Counted from the stretch's first letter, positions 18,761 to 31,848 are shown. The stretch: DNA of 64,000 nt from Candidatus Eiseniibacteriota bacterium (GCA_016178725.1 JACOSV010000058.1:1-64000), one strand, 5' to 3'. The notes: generated by a model not told the origin, from the sequence alone. Translations and numbers: made by a program.

Positions 18761-20224
18761 ATGCGCTCCTGGACCCTCGCCGCGCTGATCGCCGCGACGG
18801 CGCTGATCCCCGTCGCAGCGCGCGCCGAGATCGTCGCGCGCACGTCGCTCGACACGCTGCTGATGCGCGCGCCGGATCCGCCGGCGCTGCGGGCGCAGCT
18901 CGCCGCGTACGCCGAGGCGCAGGCGCGCACCGACACCGTGCTCGCGGCGCGGGCGTTCGGCTACCGGGCGCAGAGCTTCGCGCGCGAGGGCGAATCGGAC
19001 AGCGCGGTCGCATGCCGTGAACGGGCGCTCGCGGTCGAGAACCGTCCCGAGTGGCGCCTGCGCCTCGCCGAGGCGCTGATCGCGCGCCTCGATCCCGGCG
19101 ACGCGGCGCGCGCGCTCGAGGTGCTGCGTCCGATCCAGCCGCGGCTGCCGCAGCTCCCCGACGTCGAAGACGCGCCTGCGCAGGCGTTGTTCTCGTGGAG
19201 CCATTACCTCGGCGGGCACCCCGACAGCGCGGCGACGCTGTTCGCGCCGCTCGACGCGTGGCTGAGCCACGACCCCGAGTGGCGCTACCGTCTCGCCTGC
19301 GTCGCGATCGAGCGCGGCGAGTGGACGCGCGTCGTGACGCTGCTCACGACGCTCGCGGTCGCGTCGCGGCAGCAGGACGGCGACGTGATGGACATGGCGC
19401 AGCGCGCCGCCAGCTCGCTCAACGCCGGCTCGCACCTGGTCGGCATGATCGAGCAGGAGATCGCCAAGCGCGACGCCATCGAGAAGGAGACGCTCGATGA
19501 CCTCGGCGCGCGCGGCGTCGTGTTCGCGGCCGACGACCGGTTCACGCTCGCCGGCGCCGTGCTGCGCGGCGCGGGCCGCACGCACGGCCCGCCGGCCGTG
19601 GTGCTGGTCGCACCCGGCGACACGCTCGCGTCCTACGACAGCCTCGCGCTCGGGCTCTCGCGCATGGGCATGCCGGTGATGCTGCTCGAGCCGCGCGGCT
19701 CGGGCCGGTCGGTGGGACCGACCTGTCCGTCGCACGAAACGTGGCGCGGGCGCGAGCTCGAGATGCAGAGCCGCGTCGCGCGCGACGTGCACCGCGCGTT
19801 CCTCATGCTCGCGCGCGCCGTCGGCGCCGACAGCAGCCGCTATCTGCTCATCGGCGTGGGCGAGACCGCGCCGATCGCGGTCGAGGCGGCGACACTCGAC
19901 CCGCGCGCGCAGGTGCTGGTGCTGGTGAGCCCGAGCCCCGATCCGGTGGACCGCGGCGCGATGCGCGCGCGTCTCGCGAAGATCCGACGCCCGGTCTACT
20001 TCCAGACCGGGCCCGAGGACTTCTCGAGCTACGACGTGACCGACGCGCTCTACCGCGCCTGCGACACGCGCGCGAGCCGCATCGCCGACTCCGATCGCCC
20101 CGGCCACCTCACGACGATCTTCCGCCACGACCCGCGCATCCTCACGCGGATCCAGACGTGGCTGGCGGAGTCGTGGCCGCGCGCGCCGCGCGCCACTCCA
20201 CGCGCACGACCGCGGCGACGATGA
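18761..20224 (+). CDS. Secreted TPR-like protein with C-terminal alpha/beta-hydrolase-like domain
   Basis: Signal peptide MRSWTLAALIAATALIPVAARA; helical repeats; PAVVLVAPGDTLASYDSLALGLSRMGMPVMLLEPRGSGRS...YLLIGVGETAPIAVEAA. Confidence 0.65.
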   Translation: MRSWTLAALIAATALIPVAARAEIVARTSLDTLLMRAPDPPALRAQLAAYAEAQARTDTVLAARAFGYRAQSFAREGESDSAVACRERALAVENRPEWRLRLAEALIARLDPGDAARALEVLRPIQPRLPQLPDVEDAPAQALFSWSHYLGGHPDSAATLFAPLDAWLSHDPEWRYRLACVAIERGEWTRVVTLLTTLAVASRQQDGDVMDMAQRAASSLNAGSHLVGMIEQEIAKRDAIEKETLDDLGARGVVFAADDRFTLAGAVLRGAGRTHGPPAVVLVAPGDTLASYDSLALGLSRMGMPVMLLEPRGSGRSVGPTCPSHETWRGRELEMQSRVARDVHRAFLMLARAVGADSSRYLLIGVGETAPIAVEAATLDPRAQVLVLVSPSPDPVDRGAMRARLAKIRRPVYFQTGPEDFSSYDVTDALYRACDTRASRIADSDRPGHLTTIFRHDPRILTRIQTWLAESWPRAPRATPRARPRRR

Positions 20225-21074
20225 GCGCGGCACCGAGCCACCAGCGCGCGACGAAGCGCTCGCCGCCGAACGCGATCGCGAACACCAGCGCGAACACCGG
20301 CTCGAGCGCGAACAGGAGCCCGATGCGCGCCGCGGGCAGCGTGCGCTGCGCCAGCACCTGGAGCAGCGGCGCCATGACGCTGCCGGCGAGCACGAGGTAG
20401 GCGAGCCGCAACGCGTCGGCCGGGCCGATGCCGCCGATGAGCCCGACGAGCGGTCCGGCGAACGGCAGCAGGCACGCCGCCACCGTCGCCGCCTGCAGCG
20501 CGGTGAGGAGCACGGGATCGGGCGCGCGGTCGGCGCGGCGCATCCAGCGCGCGACCGCGACGATCTGCAGCGCGTAGGTCACGGCGCCCAGCAGCGTCCA
20601 CAGCTCGCCCCGGCCCAACGTGAAGCCGCCGCGCAGCGAGAGCAGGGCCGATCCCGCCGCCGCCATCGCGAGCCCGGCCGCGAGCGTACGGTTCGGCCGC
20701 TCGCCGAGCAGCGGCCACGCGAAGAGACCGGCGGCGAGCGTCCCGGCGCAGGTGAGAAACGCCGACGTTCCGGCGGCCGTCGACGTGAGCCCGATCGCCT
20801 GGAAGAGATAGCCGCCGGCGGTGAGCGCGCCGGTCGCGACGCCGCCGATCAGCGTCTCGCGATCGAGCCCGCGGGCGGGCCCGTCGCCGCGCGCGCGGCG
20901 CACCGCGGCGACCGCGCCGAGCACCACCGCCGCGGCGGCGAAGCGCAGGCCGACCAGCGCCGTCGGGCGTATGCGCGCGAGCGCGTCGCGCGCGATCACG
21001 AACGTCGCGCCCCACAGCAGCGTCGCCACGACCATCGCCGCGACCGGCCCGATGCCGCGACGCGCGGCGGTCAC
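20142..21074 (-). CDS. EamA/DMT-family transporter
   Basis: Ten-TM-like protein: AAMVVATLLWGATFVIARDALARIRPTALVGLRF..., APLLQVLAQRTLPAARIGLLFALEPVFALVFAIAFGGE. Confidence 0.9.
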   Translation of the reverse strand: MTAARRGIGPVAAMVVATLLWGATFVIARDALARIRPTALVGLRFAAAAVVLGAVAAVRRARGDGPARGLDRETLIGGVATGALTAGGYLFQAIGLTSTAAGTSAFLTCAGTLAAGLFAWPLLGERPNRTLAAGLAMAAAGSALLSLRGGFTLGRGELWTLLGAVTYALQIVAVARWMRRADRAPDPVLLTALQAATVAACLLPFAGPLVGLIGGIGPADALRLAYLVLAGSVMAPLLQVLAQRTLPAARIGLLFALEPVFALVFAIAFGGERFVARWWLGAALIVAAVVRVEWRAARAATTPPATSGSA

Positions 21075-21748
21075 GTCGTGCGGCGGTCGCGGCGCCGCGG
21101 CCGCGGCGGCGCCAGATTGCTCAAGGCGAACGAGAGGGTCTCGAGCTCGACGGTCATGTCCACGGTGCGCAGCGCGACCGCGGCGGGGACGAAGAGCTTC
21201 CGCGGCGCGAGGTTCAGGATCGCGCGCACGCCGGCCGCGACCAGCGCGTCGGCCACGTCCTGCGCCGCGCGCAGCGGCGTCGCGATGACACCGATGTCGA
21301 ACCCGCCGCCGCGCGCCGCTGCGGCGAGCTCGACGATGTCGCGCACCGCGAGATCGCCGACCTTCTGGCCGACGCGCGCGGGATCACGATCGAACGCCGC
21401 AACCACGTCGAAGCCCTGGCGCGCGAAGCCGCGGTAGAGGAGCAGCGCGCTGCCGAGGTTGCCGACGCCGACCACCGCCACGCGCCAGCGCCGATCGAGG
21501 CCGAGGATGGCGCGGATCTCGCGGCGCAAGTGCGCCACGTTGTAGCCGAGGCCGCGCCGGCCGAACGAGCCGAAGCACGAGAGGTCCTTGCGCACCTGCG
21601 CCGACGTGACGCCCTCGCGCTCGGCGAGCCGGTGCGAGGAGATCAGCCGCTTGCCCTCGGCTTCGACCTCCTCGAGGACGCGGTAATAGTGCGACAGGCG
21701 TCGCACCGTCGATTCGGAGATCCGCGGCGCCGCGCGGCGACCGGGCAT
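21071..21748 (-). CDS. rex: Redox-sensing transcriptional repressor Rex
   Basis: RISESTVRRLSHYYRVLEEVEAEG..SSHRLAEREGVTSAQVRKDLSCFGSFGRRGLGYNV, VAVVGVGNLGSALLLYRGF; ATGA overlap with the eamA gene. Confidence 0.95.
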   Translation of the reverse strand: MPGRRAAPRISESTVRRLSHYYRVLEEVEAEGKRLISSHRLAEREGVTSAQVRKDLSCFGSFGRRGLGYNVAHLRREIRAILGLDRRWRVAVVGVGNLGSALLLYRGFARQGFDVVAAFDRDPARVGQKVGDLAVRDIVELAAAARGGGFDIGVIATPLRAAQDVADALVAAGVRAILNLAPRKLFVPAAVALRTVDMTVELETLSFALSNLAPPRPRRRDRRTT

Positions 21749-21773
21749 CGGGAAGCCTCGCCGTCCCGCGCGT

Positions 21774-24700
21774 TCAGCCCTGCGGGATGCCGTCGCCGGC
21801 CGGGGGCGCGTCCGCGGCGCCGTTGCCGGAGATGCCGCCGTCGCCGCCTTCGTCCCCTTCGCTCACGACGCGCGTCACCGCCGCCACGGCGTCGGGCAGC
21901 AGATCGCCCTCCCCCGCCGCCGCCAGGTTGACGAGGCGCACGCCCTGCGTGTTGCGGCCGATCACCGAGATGCCCGCGACCGGCATGCGGATCATCTGGC
22001 CCGAGCGCGTGATGATCATCAACTCGTCGCCGTCGACGACCTCCTTCACCGCCACGACCGAGCCGTTCCGGTCGGTGGTCTTCACGGTGATGATGCCCTT
22101 GCCGCCGCGGTGCGAGACCCGGTACTCGGTGATCTCGCTGCGCTTGCCGTAGCCGTTCTCGGTCACGCTGAGCAGCGTCGTCTGGCGGCGGATCGCGACC
22201 AGGCTCACGACTTCGTCCTCGTCGTCATCGAGCGTCACCGCCTTCACGCCGTACGACGTGCGGCCCATCGCGCGCACCTCGTTCTCGTGGAAGCGGATCG
22301 CGAGGCCCTTTTTCTTGGCGAGGATCAGATCCTGCGTGCCGTCGCTGAGGATCGCCTCGATCAGCGCGTCGCCCTCTTCGAGGAGGATCGCGTTGATGCC
22401 GCCGCGGCGCGGGTTGCCGTAGGCCGAGAGCACGGTCTTCTTGATCAGCCCCTTGCGCGTCGCGCACACCAGGTAGTGCTTGTCGTCGAACTCCTTCACC
22501 GCGACCACCGCCTGCACGCGCTCGTCGCGCGAGAGGCCCTCGAGGTGGTTGACCAGCGGCCGGCCGCGCGCCATGCGCCCGGCCTGCTCGATCTCGTGCA
22601 CCTTGAGCCAGTAGCAGCGCCCGCGGTCGGTGAGGAACAGCAGGTAGCTGTGCGTGCCGGCGATGAACAGGTGCTCGATGTAGTCCTCTTCCTTGGTGCG
22701 CGCGCCGATCACGCCCTTGCCGCCGCGACGCTGCGAGCGGTACGCGGAGATCTCCTGGCGCTTGATGTAGCCGGCGTGGGAGATGGTGATCACCATGTCC
22801 TTCTGCTCGATCGTGTCCTCGTACTGGATGTCGCCCTCTTCGGCCACGATCTCGGTGCGCCGCGCGTCGCCGTACTTCTCCTTCAGCCGCGCGACCTCGT
22901 CCTGGATGATGCCGAGGATCTTCTTCGGGTTGGCGAGGATGCTCTTGAGCTGCTCGATCAACTGGACGACCTGCAGGTACTCGTCCTCGATCTTCTTGCG
23001 CTCGAGGCCGGTGAGACGCGAGAGCCGCATCTCGAGGATGGCGTTGGCCTGGATTTCGGTGAGCTTGAACTCGCTGATCAACCCGGCGCGCGCGGTCTCG
23101 ACGTCCTTGGCCTTGCGGATCAGGGCGATCACCGCGTCGAGGTGATCGAGCGCGATCTTGAGGCCCTCGAGGATGTGCGCGCGTTTCTCGGCCTCGGCGA
23201 GGTCGTACTCGGTACGCCGGCGCACGACGGTCTGGCGCTGGAGGACGTACTGGTCCACGAGCGCGCGCAGCGTCAGGACCTGCGGCCGCTGGTCCACGAG
23301 CGCCAGCATGATCGCGCCGAACGTGGTCTGGAGCGGCGAGTGGACGAAGAGCTGGTTGAGGACGACCTTGGGATTCGCGTCCTTCTTGAGCTCGATCACG
23401 ATGCGCAGTCCGTCGCGGTCGGACTCGTCGCGCAGGTCGCTGATGCCGGTGACCTTCCCGTCCTTCACCAGGTCGGCGATCTTCTCGAGCAGCGCCGCCT
23501 TGTTGACCTGGAACGGGATCGCGGTCGCGACCAGGCTCATGCGTCCCTGGCGGCCCTCTTCGACCTGCACCTTCGCGCGCATCTTGATCAGGCCGCGGCC
23601 GTTGAGATAGCAGTCGCGGATGCCCTGCGTGCCGTAGATGATGCCGCCGGTCGGGAAGTCCGGACCCTGAACGACCTTGAGCAGGTCGGCGGCCGTGGTC
23701 TCGGGCCGTTCGATCACCATCGCGATCGCGTCGCAGATCTCGCGGAGGTTGTGCGGCGGCACTTCGGTCGCCATGCCGACCGCGATGCCCGAGCAGCCGT
23801 TGATGAGCAGGTTCGGCACGACGCTCGGCAGCACGACCGGCTCCTCGCGCGTCTCGTCGTAGTTCGAGCGGAAGTCGACCGTGTTCTTCTCGAGGTCGGC
23901 GAGCATCTCGGCGGCGAGCGCGGTGAGGCGGGCCTCGGTGTTGTGGCTGATGAACCCGTTGGTCACGAACGCGTGATCGGGGCTGTCCACGCGCAGCGAA
24001 TAGACCGGCCGGATCCCCGCGTCGGTCACCGACTCCACCTCGGCGAAGTAGTAGTCGGCCGAGACGAGCGGCGCGGTGACGCGACACACGTCTTCCGACG
24101 CGATGCGTTCGAGGATCGCGGTGCCGCCGCGCTCCCAGCGCTCGATCCGGTCCACGTTGTGCCGGCGAAGCCAGTCGCCGTCCTGCGGCGACGCGGCCCT
24201 CGCGCTTCGGATGTAAGGCGCGAGGAACGGAACGTGGTCCCGGCTCAATGCGCGGCTGGTCGCCGGAATGGCGGCGAGCTCGCGTTCGAGCTTCTCGTGC
24301 TTGCGGCCGAGGAAGCCGACGGCGCCGGCGAACCGCCGCGCGTCGCGGCGATTCGTGATCACAACCTTGTGCTCGCCGCTCGCGTCGCGGCAGATCCGGC
24401 TGATCACGCCGAACTCGAGGAGCAGGATCTGGACGTCCTTCGCGAGCTGTTCGCTTCGCGTCGAATAGGAGATCTGGATGGTGTGCCGCGGCAGGAGCGA
24501 CGACGAGCCGTCCCCCGTGAAGAGCGATCTCAAGAACCAGCGCTTGGCGGAAGCGCCCGCGGCCCACGCCCACTCGGGAATCGCCTTTTCGGCGCTTCGC
24601 CCGCGCACGTCCGCGAGGGGGCTCCGGCGCAGGTGCTCGAGGTTCTGGACGTCGAGCTCGAACAGCAGGCTGCCCGAAGCGATCCGGCGCTCGTACACGT

Positions 24701-25565
24701 AGCGGCGTCCACCGACGATGCGGTCGTAGGCGGCGACCACGCGGTCGAAGTATTCGCGATCGATGTTGTTGAACCCGGCCCGCGACTCCGAGACGAACCC
24801 CTCGGCCACGAACGCGCCGAGGAGCACGGCCGTGTCTTCGTCACACGCGCTTGCCGGTCCGCCCTCGGGCGCCGGCTTGCGCGCGATCACGACGCGGTCG
24901 CCGGGGCCCATCCGCTCCATCAGCTTCCACGCGAAGCTCGGAACGCCGGCGATGCTCTCGAGGCACAGGACCGGATGATTGCCGGTGCCGATCAGCTCGT
25001 ACCCTTCGATGGTGCGCACGCGCAGCGTCGGATGAGCGCCGGAGTGGAACAACTTCGAGGCGCGCACGACGTGTCCGGCGCGGCCACAGACGTCGACTGC
25101 GACGTCGTGATCCGATTCGGGCCCTGCATCCGGCACGATCGCATCGATGCGCCGCGTGCCCGCGGGCGTGGCGACGCGCGTGCTTCCGTCAACGCAGTAG
25201 CGCATCGCCGCAGCGGAATCGCCGTCGATGCTGCCAAAATTCCCCTGCCCGTCCACGAGCGGATAGCGCATCACCCAGTCCTGCGCCATCCGGACGAGCG
25301 TCGGATAGACGACCTGCTCGCCGTGCGGGTGGTAGTTGCCCGACGTGTCGCCGGCGATCTTCGCGCACTTGCGGAATCCGCGCCCGGGCGCGAGGTTGAG
25401 ATCGTTCATCGCGACCAGGATGCGGCGCTGCGACGGCTTGAGTCCGTCGCGCACGTCGGGCAGCGCACGCGAGACGATGACCGACATCGAGTAGTCGATG
25501 TAGCTGGTCTTCATCTCCGACTCGATGCTGACGTCGATGATCTTCTGTCGGTCGTTCAACGCCAT
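21774..25565 (-). CDS. gyrA: DNA gyrase subunit A precursor containing an intein
   Basis: Extein: [50 protein letters not shown]...AAMRY / [13 protein letters not shown]...; beta-pinwheel C-terminal domain. Confidence 0.97.
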   Translation of the reverse strand: MALNDRQKIIDVSIESEMKTSYIDYSMSVIVSRALPDVRDGLKPSQRRILVAMNDLNLAPGRGFRKCAKIAGDTSGNYHPHGEQVVYPTLVRMAQDWVMRYPLVDGQGNFGSIDGDSAAAMRYCVDGSTRVATPAGTRRIDAIVPDAGPESDHDVAVDVCGRAGHVVRASKLFHSGAHPTLRVRTIEGYELIGTGNHPVLCLESIAGVPSFAWKLMERMGPGDRVVIARKPAPEGGPASACDEDTAVLLGAFVAEGFVSESRAGFNNIDREYFDRVVAAYDRIVGGRRYVYERRIASGSLLFELDVQNLEHLRRSPLADVRGRSAEKAIPEWAWAAGASAKRWFLRSLFTGDGSSSLLPRHTIQISYSTRSEQLAKDVQILLLEFGVISRICRDASGEHKVVITNRRDARRFAGAVGFLGRKHEKLERELAAIPATSRALSRDHVPFLAPYIRSARAASPQDGDWLRRHNVDRIERWERGGTAILERIASEDVCRVTAPLVSADYYFAEVESVTDAGIRPVYSLRVDSPDHAFVTNGFISHNTEARLTALAAEMLADLEKNTVDFRSNYDETREEPVVLPSVVPNLLINGCSGIAVGMATEVPPHNLREICDAIAMVIERPETTAADLLKVVQGPDFPTGGIIYGTQGIRDCYLNGRGLIKMRAKVQVEEGRQGRMSLVATAIPFQVNKAALLEKIADLVKDGKVTGISDLRDESDRDGLRIVIELKKDANPKVVLNQLFVHSPLQTTFGAIMLALVDQRPQVLTLRALVDQYVLQRQTVVRRRTEYDLAEAEKRAHILEGLKIALDHLDAVIALIRKAKDVETARAGLISEFKLTEIQANAILEMRLSRLTGLERKKIEDEYLQVVQLIEQLKSILANPKKILGIIQDEVARLKEKYGDARRTEIVAEEGDIQYEDTIEQKDMVITISHAGYIKRQEISAYRSQRRGGKGVIGARTKEEDYIEHLFIAGTHSYLLFLTDRGRCYWLKVHEIEQAGRMARGRPLVNHLEGLSRDERVQAVVAVKEFDDKHYLVCATRKGLIKKTVLSAYGNPRRGGINAILLEEGDALIEAILSDGTQDLILAKKKGLAIRFHENEVRAMGRTSYGVKAVTLDDDEDEVVSLVAIRRQTTLLSVTENGYGKRSEITEYRVSHRGGKGIITVKTTDRNGSVVAVKEVVDGDELMIITRSGQMIRMPVAGISVIGRNTQGVRLVNLAAAGEGDLLPDAVAAVTRVVSEGDEGGDGGISGNGAADAPPAGDGIPQG
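23940..25196 (-). other. Intein within GyrA (419 aa) with LAGLIDADG-type endonuclease motifs
   Basis: Starts at Cys124 ([21 protein letters not shown]), block B GTGNHPVL, endonuclease motifs [11 protein letters not shown] and [13 protein letters not shown]-terminal [22 protein letters not shown] followed by Thr. Residues 124-542 of the ORF. Confidence 0.95.
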
Positions 25566-25602
25566 GTCGGCTCCATCCTCGCGGGGATCCCGCGCATCCG
25601 TG

Positions 25603-26201
25603 TCACGGTCGGCCGCCGGCGCCCGTGCGCCAGCGCCATTCGAAGGCGGCGGTCAGATAGCGGTGCGTCGCGCCGCGCGAAAGCTCCTGATAGCGGACCA
25701 TCACGCCCGCCGAGTGGCGGTCCGAGAGCCGGCGCGCGAGCCCGAGGCCGGCGCCGACGCCGGCCGAGGTCGCCGATCCGAGCCGAGCGCCGCGCACGTC
25801 GTCGGTCGAGCGGTAGAGGCCCCACGTGACCGCGACGGTCGGGGCCCAGCGCTTCGACGGCAGCTCGCCCTCGAGGCGCCACGTCACGCCGGCGGTCTGG
25901 CGATGGAGCGACGAGACCGGGCCCAGATCGACACCGCCGGCGACGAGCCGCGTCGTCTGCTGGCCGAGGTCGTCGGCGAAGCCCATGACGCCGACATGGA
26001 AGTGGTCCTCGATCGGCCAGAGCAGCGCGAGCGAGAGCGCCGCCCCGCCGTTGTCGGGCGTGCCGTCGATCGCGGTCGTGGCGCCGATGCCGGCGACCAC
26101 GTCGGGGCCGGCGTGCGCCGCCGGGGTCATGCACAGCGTCGCGACCAGCGCGACGAACGCCGTGAGGGCCGGCGCGCCGGCCGATGCGGGACGCGGCGTC
26201 A

Positions 26202-26202
<1 letters not shown>
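25603..26202 (-). CDS. Small secreted/outer-membrane beta-barrel-like protein
   Basis: Signal peptide MTPRPASAGAPALTAFVALVATLCMTPAAHA; C-terminal HRYLTAAFEWRWR; ATGA overlap with the gyrB stop. Confidence 0.65.
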
Positions 26203-28452
<2,250 letters not shown>

Positions 28453-28456
<4 letters not shown>

Positions 28457-29601
28457 CCCGCCGCGTCGGGCAACCGCAGCGGCATCACCAGGCACAGCAG
28501 GTCTTCTTCGCTCTGCGATGGACCGCCGACCGGTTCCACGACGCCGGCGGCCAGCGCGTTGTTGAGGCGGAAGACGATGCGCTCGCTCTCGATGCTCCGA
28601 AGGATGTCGATCAGGTAGTTCGCGTTGTACCCGATCTCCATGCCCTCGCCGTGGAAGTCGGCGGCGAGCGTGTGCTCCCCCGCTCCGAGCTCGGTCGCCG
28701 ACGAGACGCCGAGGCGCCCCTCCGCCACCGAGAACCGCACCTGCCGCGTCACGTTGTCCGCGTGCGACGCGACGATGTCCACGGCCTCGAGCAGATCCTT
28801 CCGGTTCACCTGCAGATCGCGCGGGTTGTTCTTGGGAATGACCTGTTCGTAGTTCGGGTACGGACCCTGGAGGAGTCGAGCCAGGATCTGCACCCGGTAT
28901 TCGCCGACCTGCGTGGTGAACCCGGCCTGATTGCGGCCGGCGGCGATCTCGATCGCGACCGGGCTGGTCGCTTCTTCGGCGGTGCGGCTCACCGCCGCCA
29001 GCGCGCGGCTCGGCACGATGACGCCGTCCTTGCCGAGCCCGGCGAATCCGCCCTTGCGTCCGGTGCGGGCGAGGCGATGGCCGTCGGTCGCGACGAACGT
29101 GATCTGCTTGTCGCCACCCTGCACGAACACGCCGCCGAGGTTGGGACGCGTCGCGTCTGTGGACGCGGCGTAGATCGTGCGCGCGATCAACCGCGAAAGG
29201 ATGTCGCCCGGCAGCGTCACCTGGTGCTCGGCCTTGAGCTCGGGGACGCGCGGAAAATCGTCGGCGGGCTGGATCGGGAAGCGCGACCATCCGGTGCCGT
29301 CGCCGTAGCGAACTTCGCACTGGTTGCCGGCGATCGTGATCTTGAGCATGCCGCGCGGAATCTTGCGCACGACCTCGTTGAAGTGCCGCGCCGAAACCGC
29401 GGCCCGTCCCGGCGTCTGAACGGTGCACGGCACGGTGACGGCGGTCGTCACGTCGAGATCGCTCCCGGTGACGCGGAGCCCGGTCTTGTCGGCTTCGAGG
29501 AGCAGGCACGAGAGCAGCGGCATCGGGCTCTTGGTCGAGACCGAGGCGAACGCTTTTCCGACCGCGTAGCTCAAGTCTCCCTGCTGGATGCCGAGTTCCA
29601 T
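28453..29601 (-). CDS. dnaN: DNA polymerase III subunit beta (sliding clamp)
   Basis: MELGIQQGDLSYAVGKAFASVSTKSPMPLLSCLLLEADKTGLRVTGSDLDVTTAVTV...; start at 29601 favoured by upstream GGGAG (ORF opens at 29652). Confidence 0.95.
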
Positions 29602-29955
29602 CGCGGTCGCTCCCTGACGGGTAGGAAGTTCAAGTGCGGTCATCAGTTCCAAGCCTCTTCGCGGGGTTCATCCAGGGGCGTTTTCAGAGCGCGCCCGCAT
29701 GATAGGAATTGTGGCCTGTTTCCGCAAGGACATTTGATAGCTTTAACCTATTGTCTTTCAATAAGTAAGAATCTAGTTACCGTAGAGATTGTGGACTCTG
29801 GGGAAGACGCGCTTTGCGATCCTTCAACTGACTGCGGCAGAACGCGATGAACGCCGCGCGCCGGCTGGGGAGAAACGGCGCTGCTTTCCACCGCTCCCCC
29901 CACGGGCACGGCGTGGCGCCATTCCTTCCCCATTCGTCCACGATTCCTCCCCCGC

Positions 29956-31347
29956 TCATCCCGACGAGAGCGTGGAAACGAGACCATTCACCTTGTCGGC
30001 GATGACCAGATCGCCCGCCATCAGACTCGACACGCGCTCGCACGCGTACATCACCGTCGTGTGATCGCGGCCGCCGAAGAGACGACCGATCTCGACCAGC
30101 GAGAGATCGGTGAGCTGGCGGATGAGATACATCGCCACCTGCCGCGGCAGCGCGATGCTCTGCGTGCGCCGCTGCCCGCACATCGCCTCGATGCGCACGC
30201 CGAAGCGCTCGGCGGTCGCCGAGAGGATGCGCTCGGGCGCCATGCGGTCGGGCTCGGGATTGACGTAGTGCTGCAGCACCTCCTCGGCGAGCGGCATGGT
30301 GATTTCCTGATGCAGCAGCGAGCCGAGCGCGAACACGCGCACGAGGCAGCCCTCGAGATCGCGCACGTTGTTGCGGATGCGGTCCGCGATCAGCAGCAGC
30401 ACGTCGTCCGGGAGCTTGACGCCCTCGCTGTCCTGCTCGCAGAGGTTCTTGAGGATCGCGAGCCGCGTCTCGAGATCCGGCTGCTTCATGTCGGTGACCA
30501 GCCCCTGGTTGAAGCGCGAGACCAGCCGCTCCTCGAGCATCGGGATGTCCTTCGGGGCCTTGTCGGCGGTGACGACCATCTGCTTGTGCGCGTCGCGGAG
30601 CGCGTTGAACGTGTGGAAGAACTCCTCCTGCGTGCTCTCCTTGCCGGCGAGGAACTGGATGTCGTCGATGAGCAGCACGTCCACGTTGCGGTACTTGTTG
30701 CGGAACGCGAGCGTCTGCGCGTGCTGGATCGCGTAGATCATCTCGTTGGTGAAGCGCTCCGCCGAGACGTAGTAGACGCGCGCCGTGGGCCGCGACTCGC
30801 GGACCGAGTGGCCGATCGCATGCAGCAGGTGGGTCTTGCCGAGGCCCGGGCCGGCGAAGATGAAGAGCGGGTTGTAGGCCCCGCCGGGACGGTCGGCCAC
30901 CGCGCGGCACGCGGCATTGGCGAACGTGTTGCTCCCTCCCACCACGAAATTCTCGAAGCGCAGCCGCGGATTGAGCCGGCTGTCGAGCCACGCGCGGTCG
31001 CCGCGCGGCGGCTTCGCCGGCGCGGGCTCGCGCGGCGTCGCGGGTGGAAGGCGCGTCTCCGCCGCGGCGGGCGCGGATTCGCGGGCGGTGAAGCGGATCT
31101 CGGGCTCGGTGCCGAGCACCTCGGCGAGGCTCTGGCGCAGCGAGCGCAGGTGGTACTGGTGGATCCAATCGACGAAGAACGTGTTCGGGACTTCGAGCTC
31201 GACCAGTTGGGGGCTGAGCGTGAGGGGCACGATCGGCTTGAGCCAGGTGTCGAACGCCTGCTGGGTCTCGAGCCGGTTCTGCACCGCCGTCAGCACCTGC
31301 CCCCAGAGCTGTGTCGTCGCTTCGGGCAGCACGGGCTGGACAGCCAT
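29956..31347 (-). CDS. dnaA: Chromosomal replication initiator DnaA
   Basis: LWGQVLTAVQNRLETQQAFDTWLKPIVPLTL, FENFVVGGSNTFANAACRAVADRPGGAYNPLFIFAGPGLGKTHLLHAIGH, LIDDIQFLAGKESTQEEFFHTFN, C-terminal IGRLFGGRDHTTVMYACERV. Confidence 0.98.
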   Translation of the reverse strand: MAVQPVLPEATTQLWGQVLTAVQNRLETQQAFDTWLKPIVPLTLSPQLVELEVPNTFFVDWIHQYHLRSLRQSLAEVLGTEPEIRFTARESAPAAAETRLPPATPREPAPAKPPRGDRAWLDSRLNPRLRFENFVVGGSNTFANAACRAVADRPGGAYNPLFIFAGPGLGKTHLLHAIGHSVRESRPTARVYYVSAERFTNEMIYAIQHAQTLAFRNKYRNVDVLLIDDIQFLAGKESTQEEFFHTFNALRDAHKQMVVTADKAPKDIPMLEERLVSRFNQGLVTDMKQPDLETRLAILKNLCEQDSEGVKLPDDVLLLIADRIRNNVRDLEGCLVRVFALGSLLHQEITMPLAEEVLQHYVNPEPDRMAPERILSATAERFGVRIEAMCGQRRTQSIALPRQVAMYLIRQLTDLSLVEIGRLFGGRDHTTVMYACERVSSLMAGDLVIADKVNGLVSTLSSG

Positions 31348-31369
31348 CTCTGCGGTCCTTGCATGAGGG

Positions 31370-31560
31370 GTTGCGAGTACTCCACAGGGCTCGCAGCGCC
31401 GGGAATCCGGTTCTCTTCCGACGCTGCGGGCCGTGTGGACGACGATGTGGAAAGTTGGGGCACGACTTATCAACACACATGACCGACCACACAACCGACA
31501 GATTTACAGCAACTTGCGTGGTGAGGAACCTCCCATCCTCCACACGCTTTCCACACGGCG
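31370..31560. other. Candidate oriC / DnaA-box cluster upstream of dnaA
   Basis: TTATCAACA at 31467-31475 (8/9 to TTATCCACA), CTTTCCACA 31547-31555, TGTGGAAAG 31446-31454, TGTGGACGA 31434-31442, TCCTCCACA 31536-31544, TACTCCACA near 31377. Confidence 0.5.
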
Positions 31561-31804
31561 TGGAAACCCTCTCGCCGAGGGAAAAAGAACGCCCTGGCCC
31601 GGCGCGCGGCAGCGCAGGCAAGCCCAAGTCGTTACATGTTTTATGTGGTTTCGGCCCAAGCTCGGAAAACGCACCCGGTCGAGGTCGTCTCCGAGGGGGC
31701 GGAACGCTAGCACCCGACCCCGGCGGTCGCAAGGCCGAACCGGACGGACCAGCATGGGCGCCAACGCGTTGTCGGACTTCATCATCCCGTAACCGGCACG
31801 TCCG

Positions 31805-31822
31805 TGCCCGCACATGCGGGCA
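31805..31822 (-). terminator. 8-bp hairpin downstream of the OMP gene
   Basis: TGCCCGCA-ca-TGCGGGCA, preceded by an overlapping GGCACG-tc-CGTGCC; next to the minus-strand stop at 31849. Confidence 0.45.
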
Positions 31823-31848
31823 GCGGCTCCAGGTCTCGCGGCAACCCG

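Noticed and set aside
23940-25196. Mobile insertion or frameshift disrupting gyrA
   Set aside because: The insertion is perfectly in frame with all splicing residues, so it is an intein rather than a disruption.
22110-25829. 1239-aa plus-strand ORF
   Set aside because: Antisense shadow of gyrA (repeats of H/D/R/V/L); no start context or domain.
31504-31815. Possible rpmH/rnpA upstream of dnaA
   Set aside because: The 103-aa minus ORF does not resemble L34 or RnpA (no KRTxQPS or RnpA motifs).
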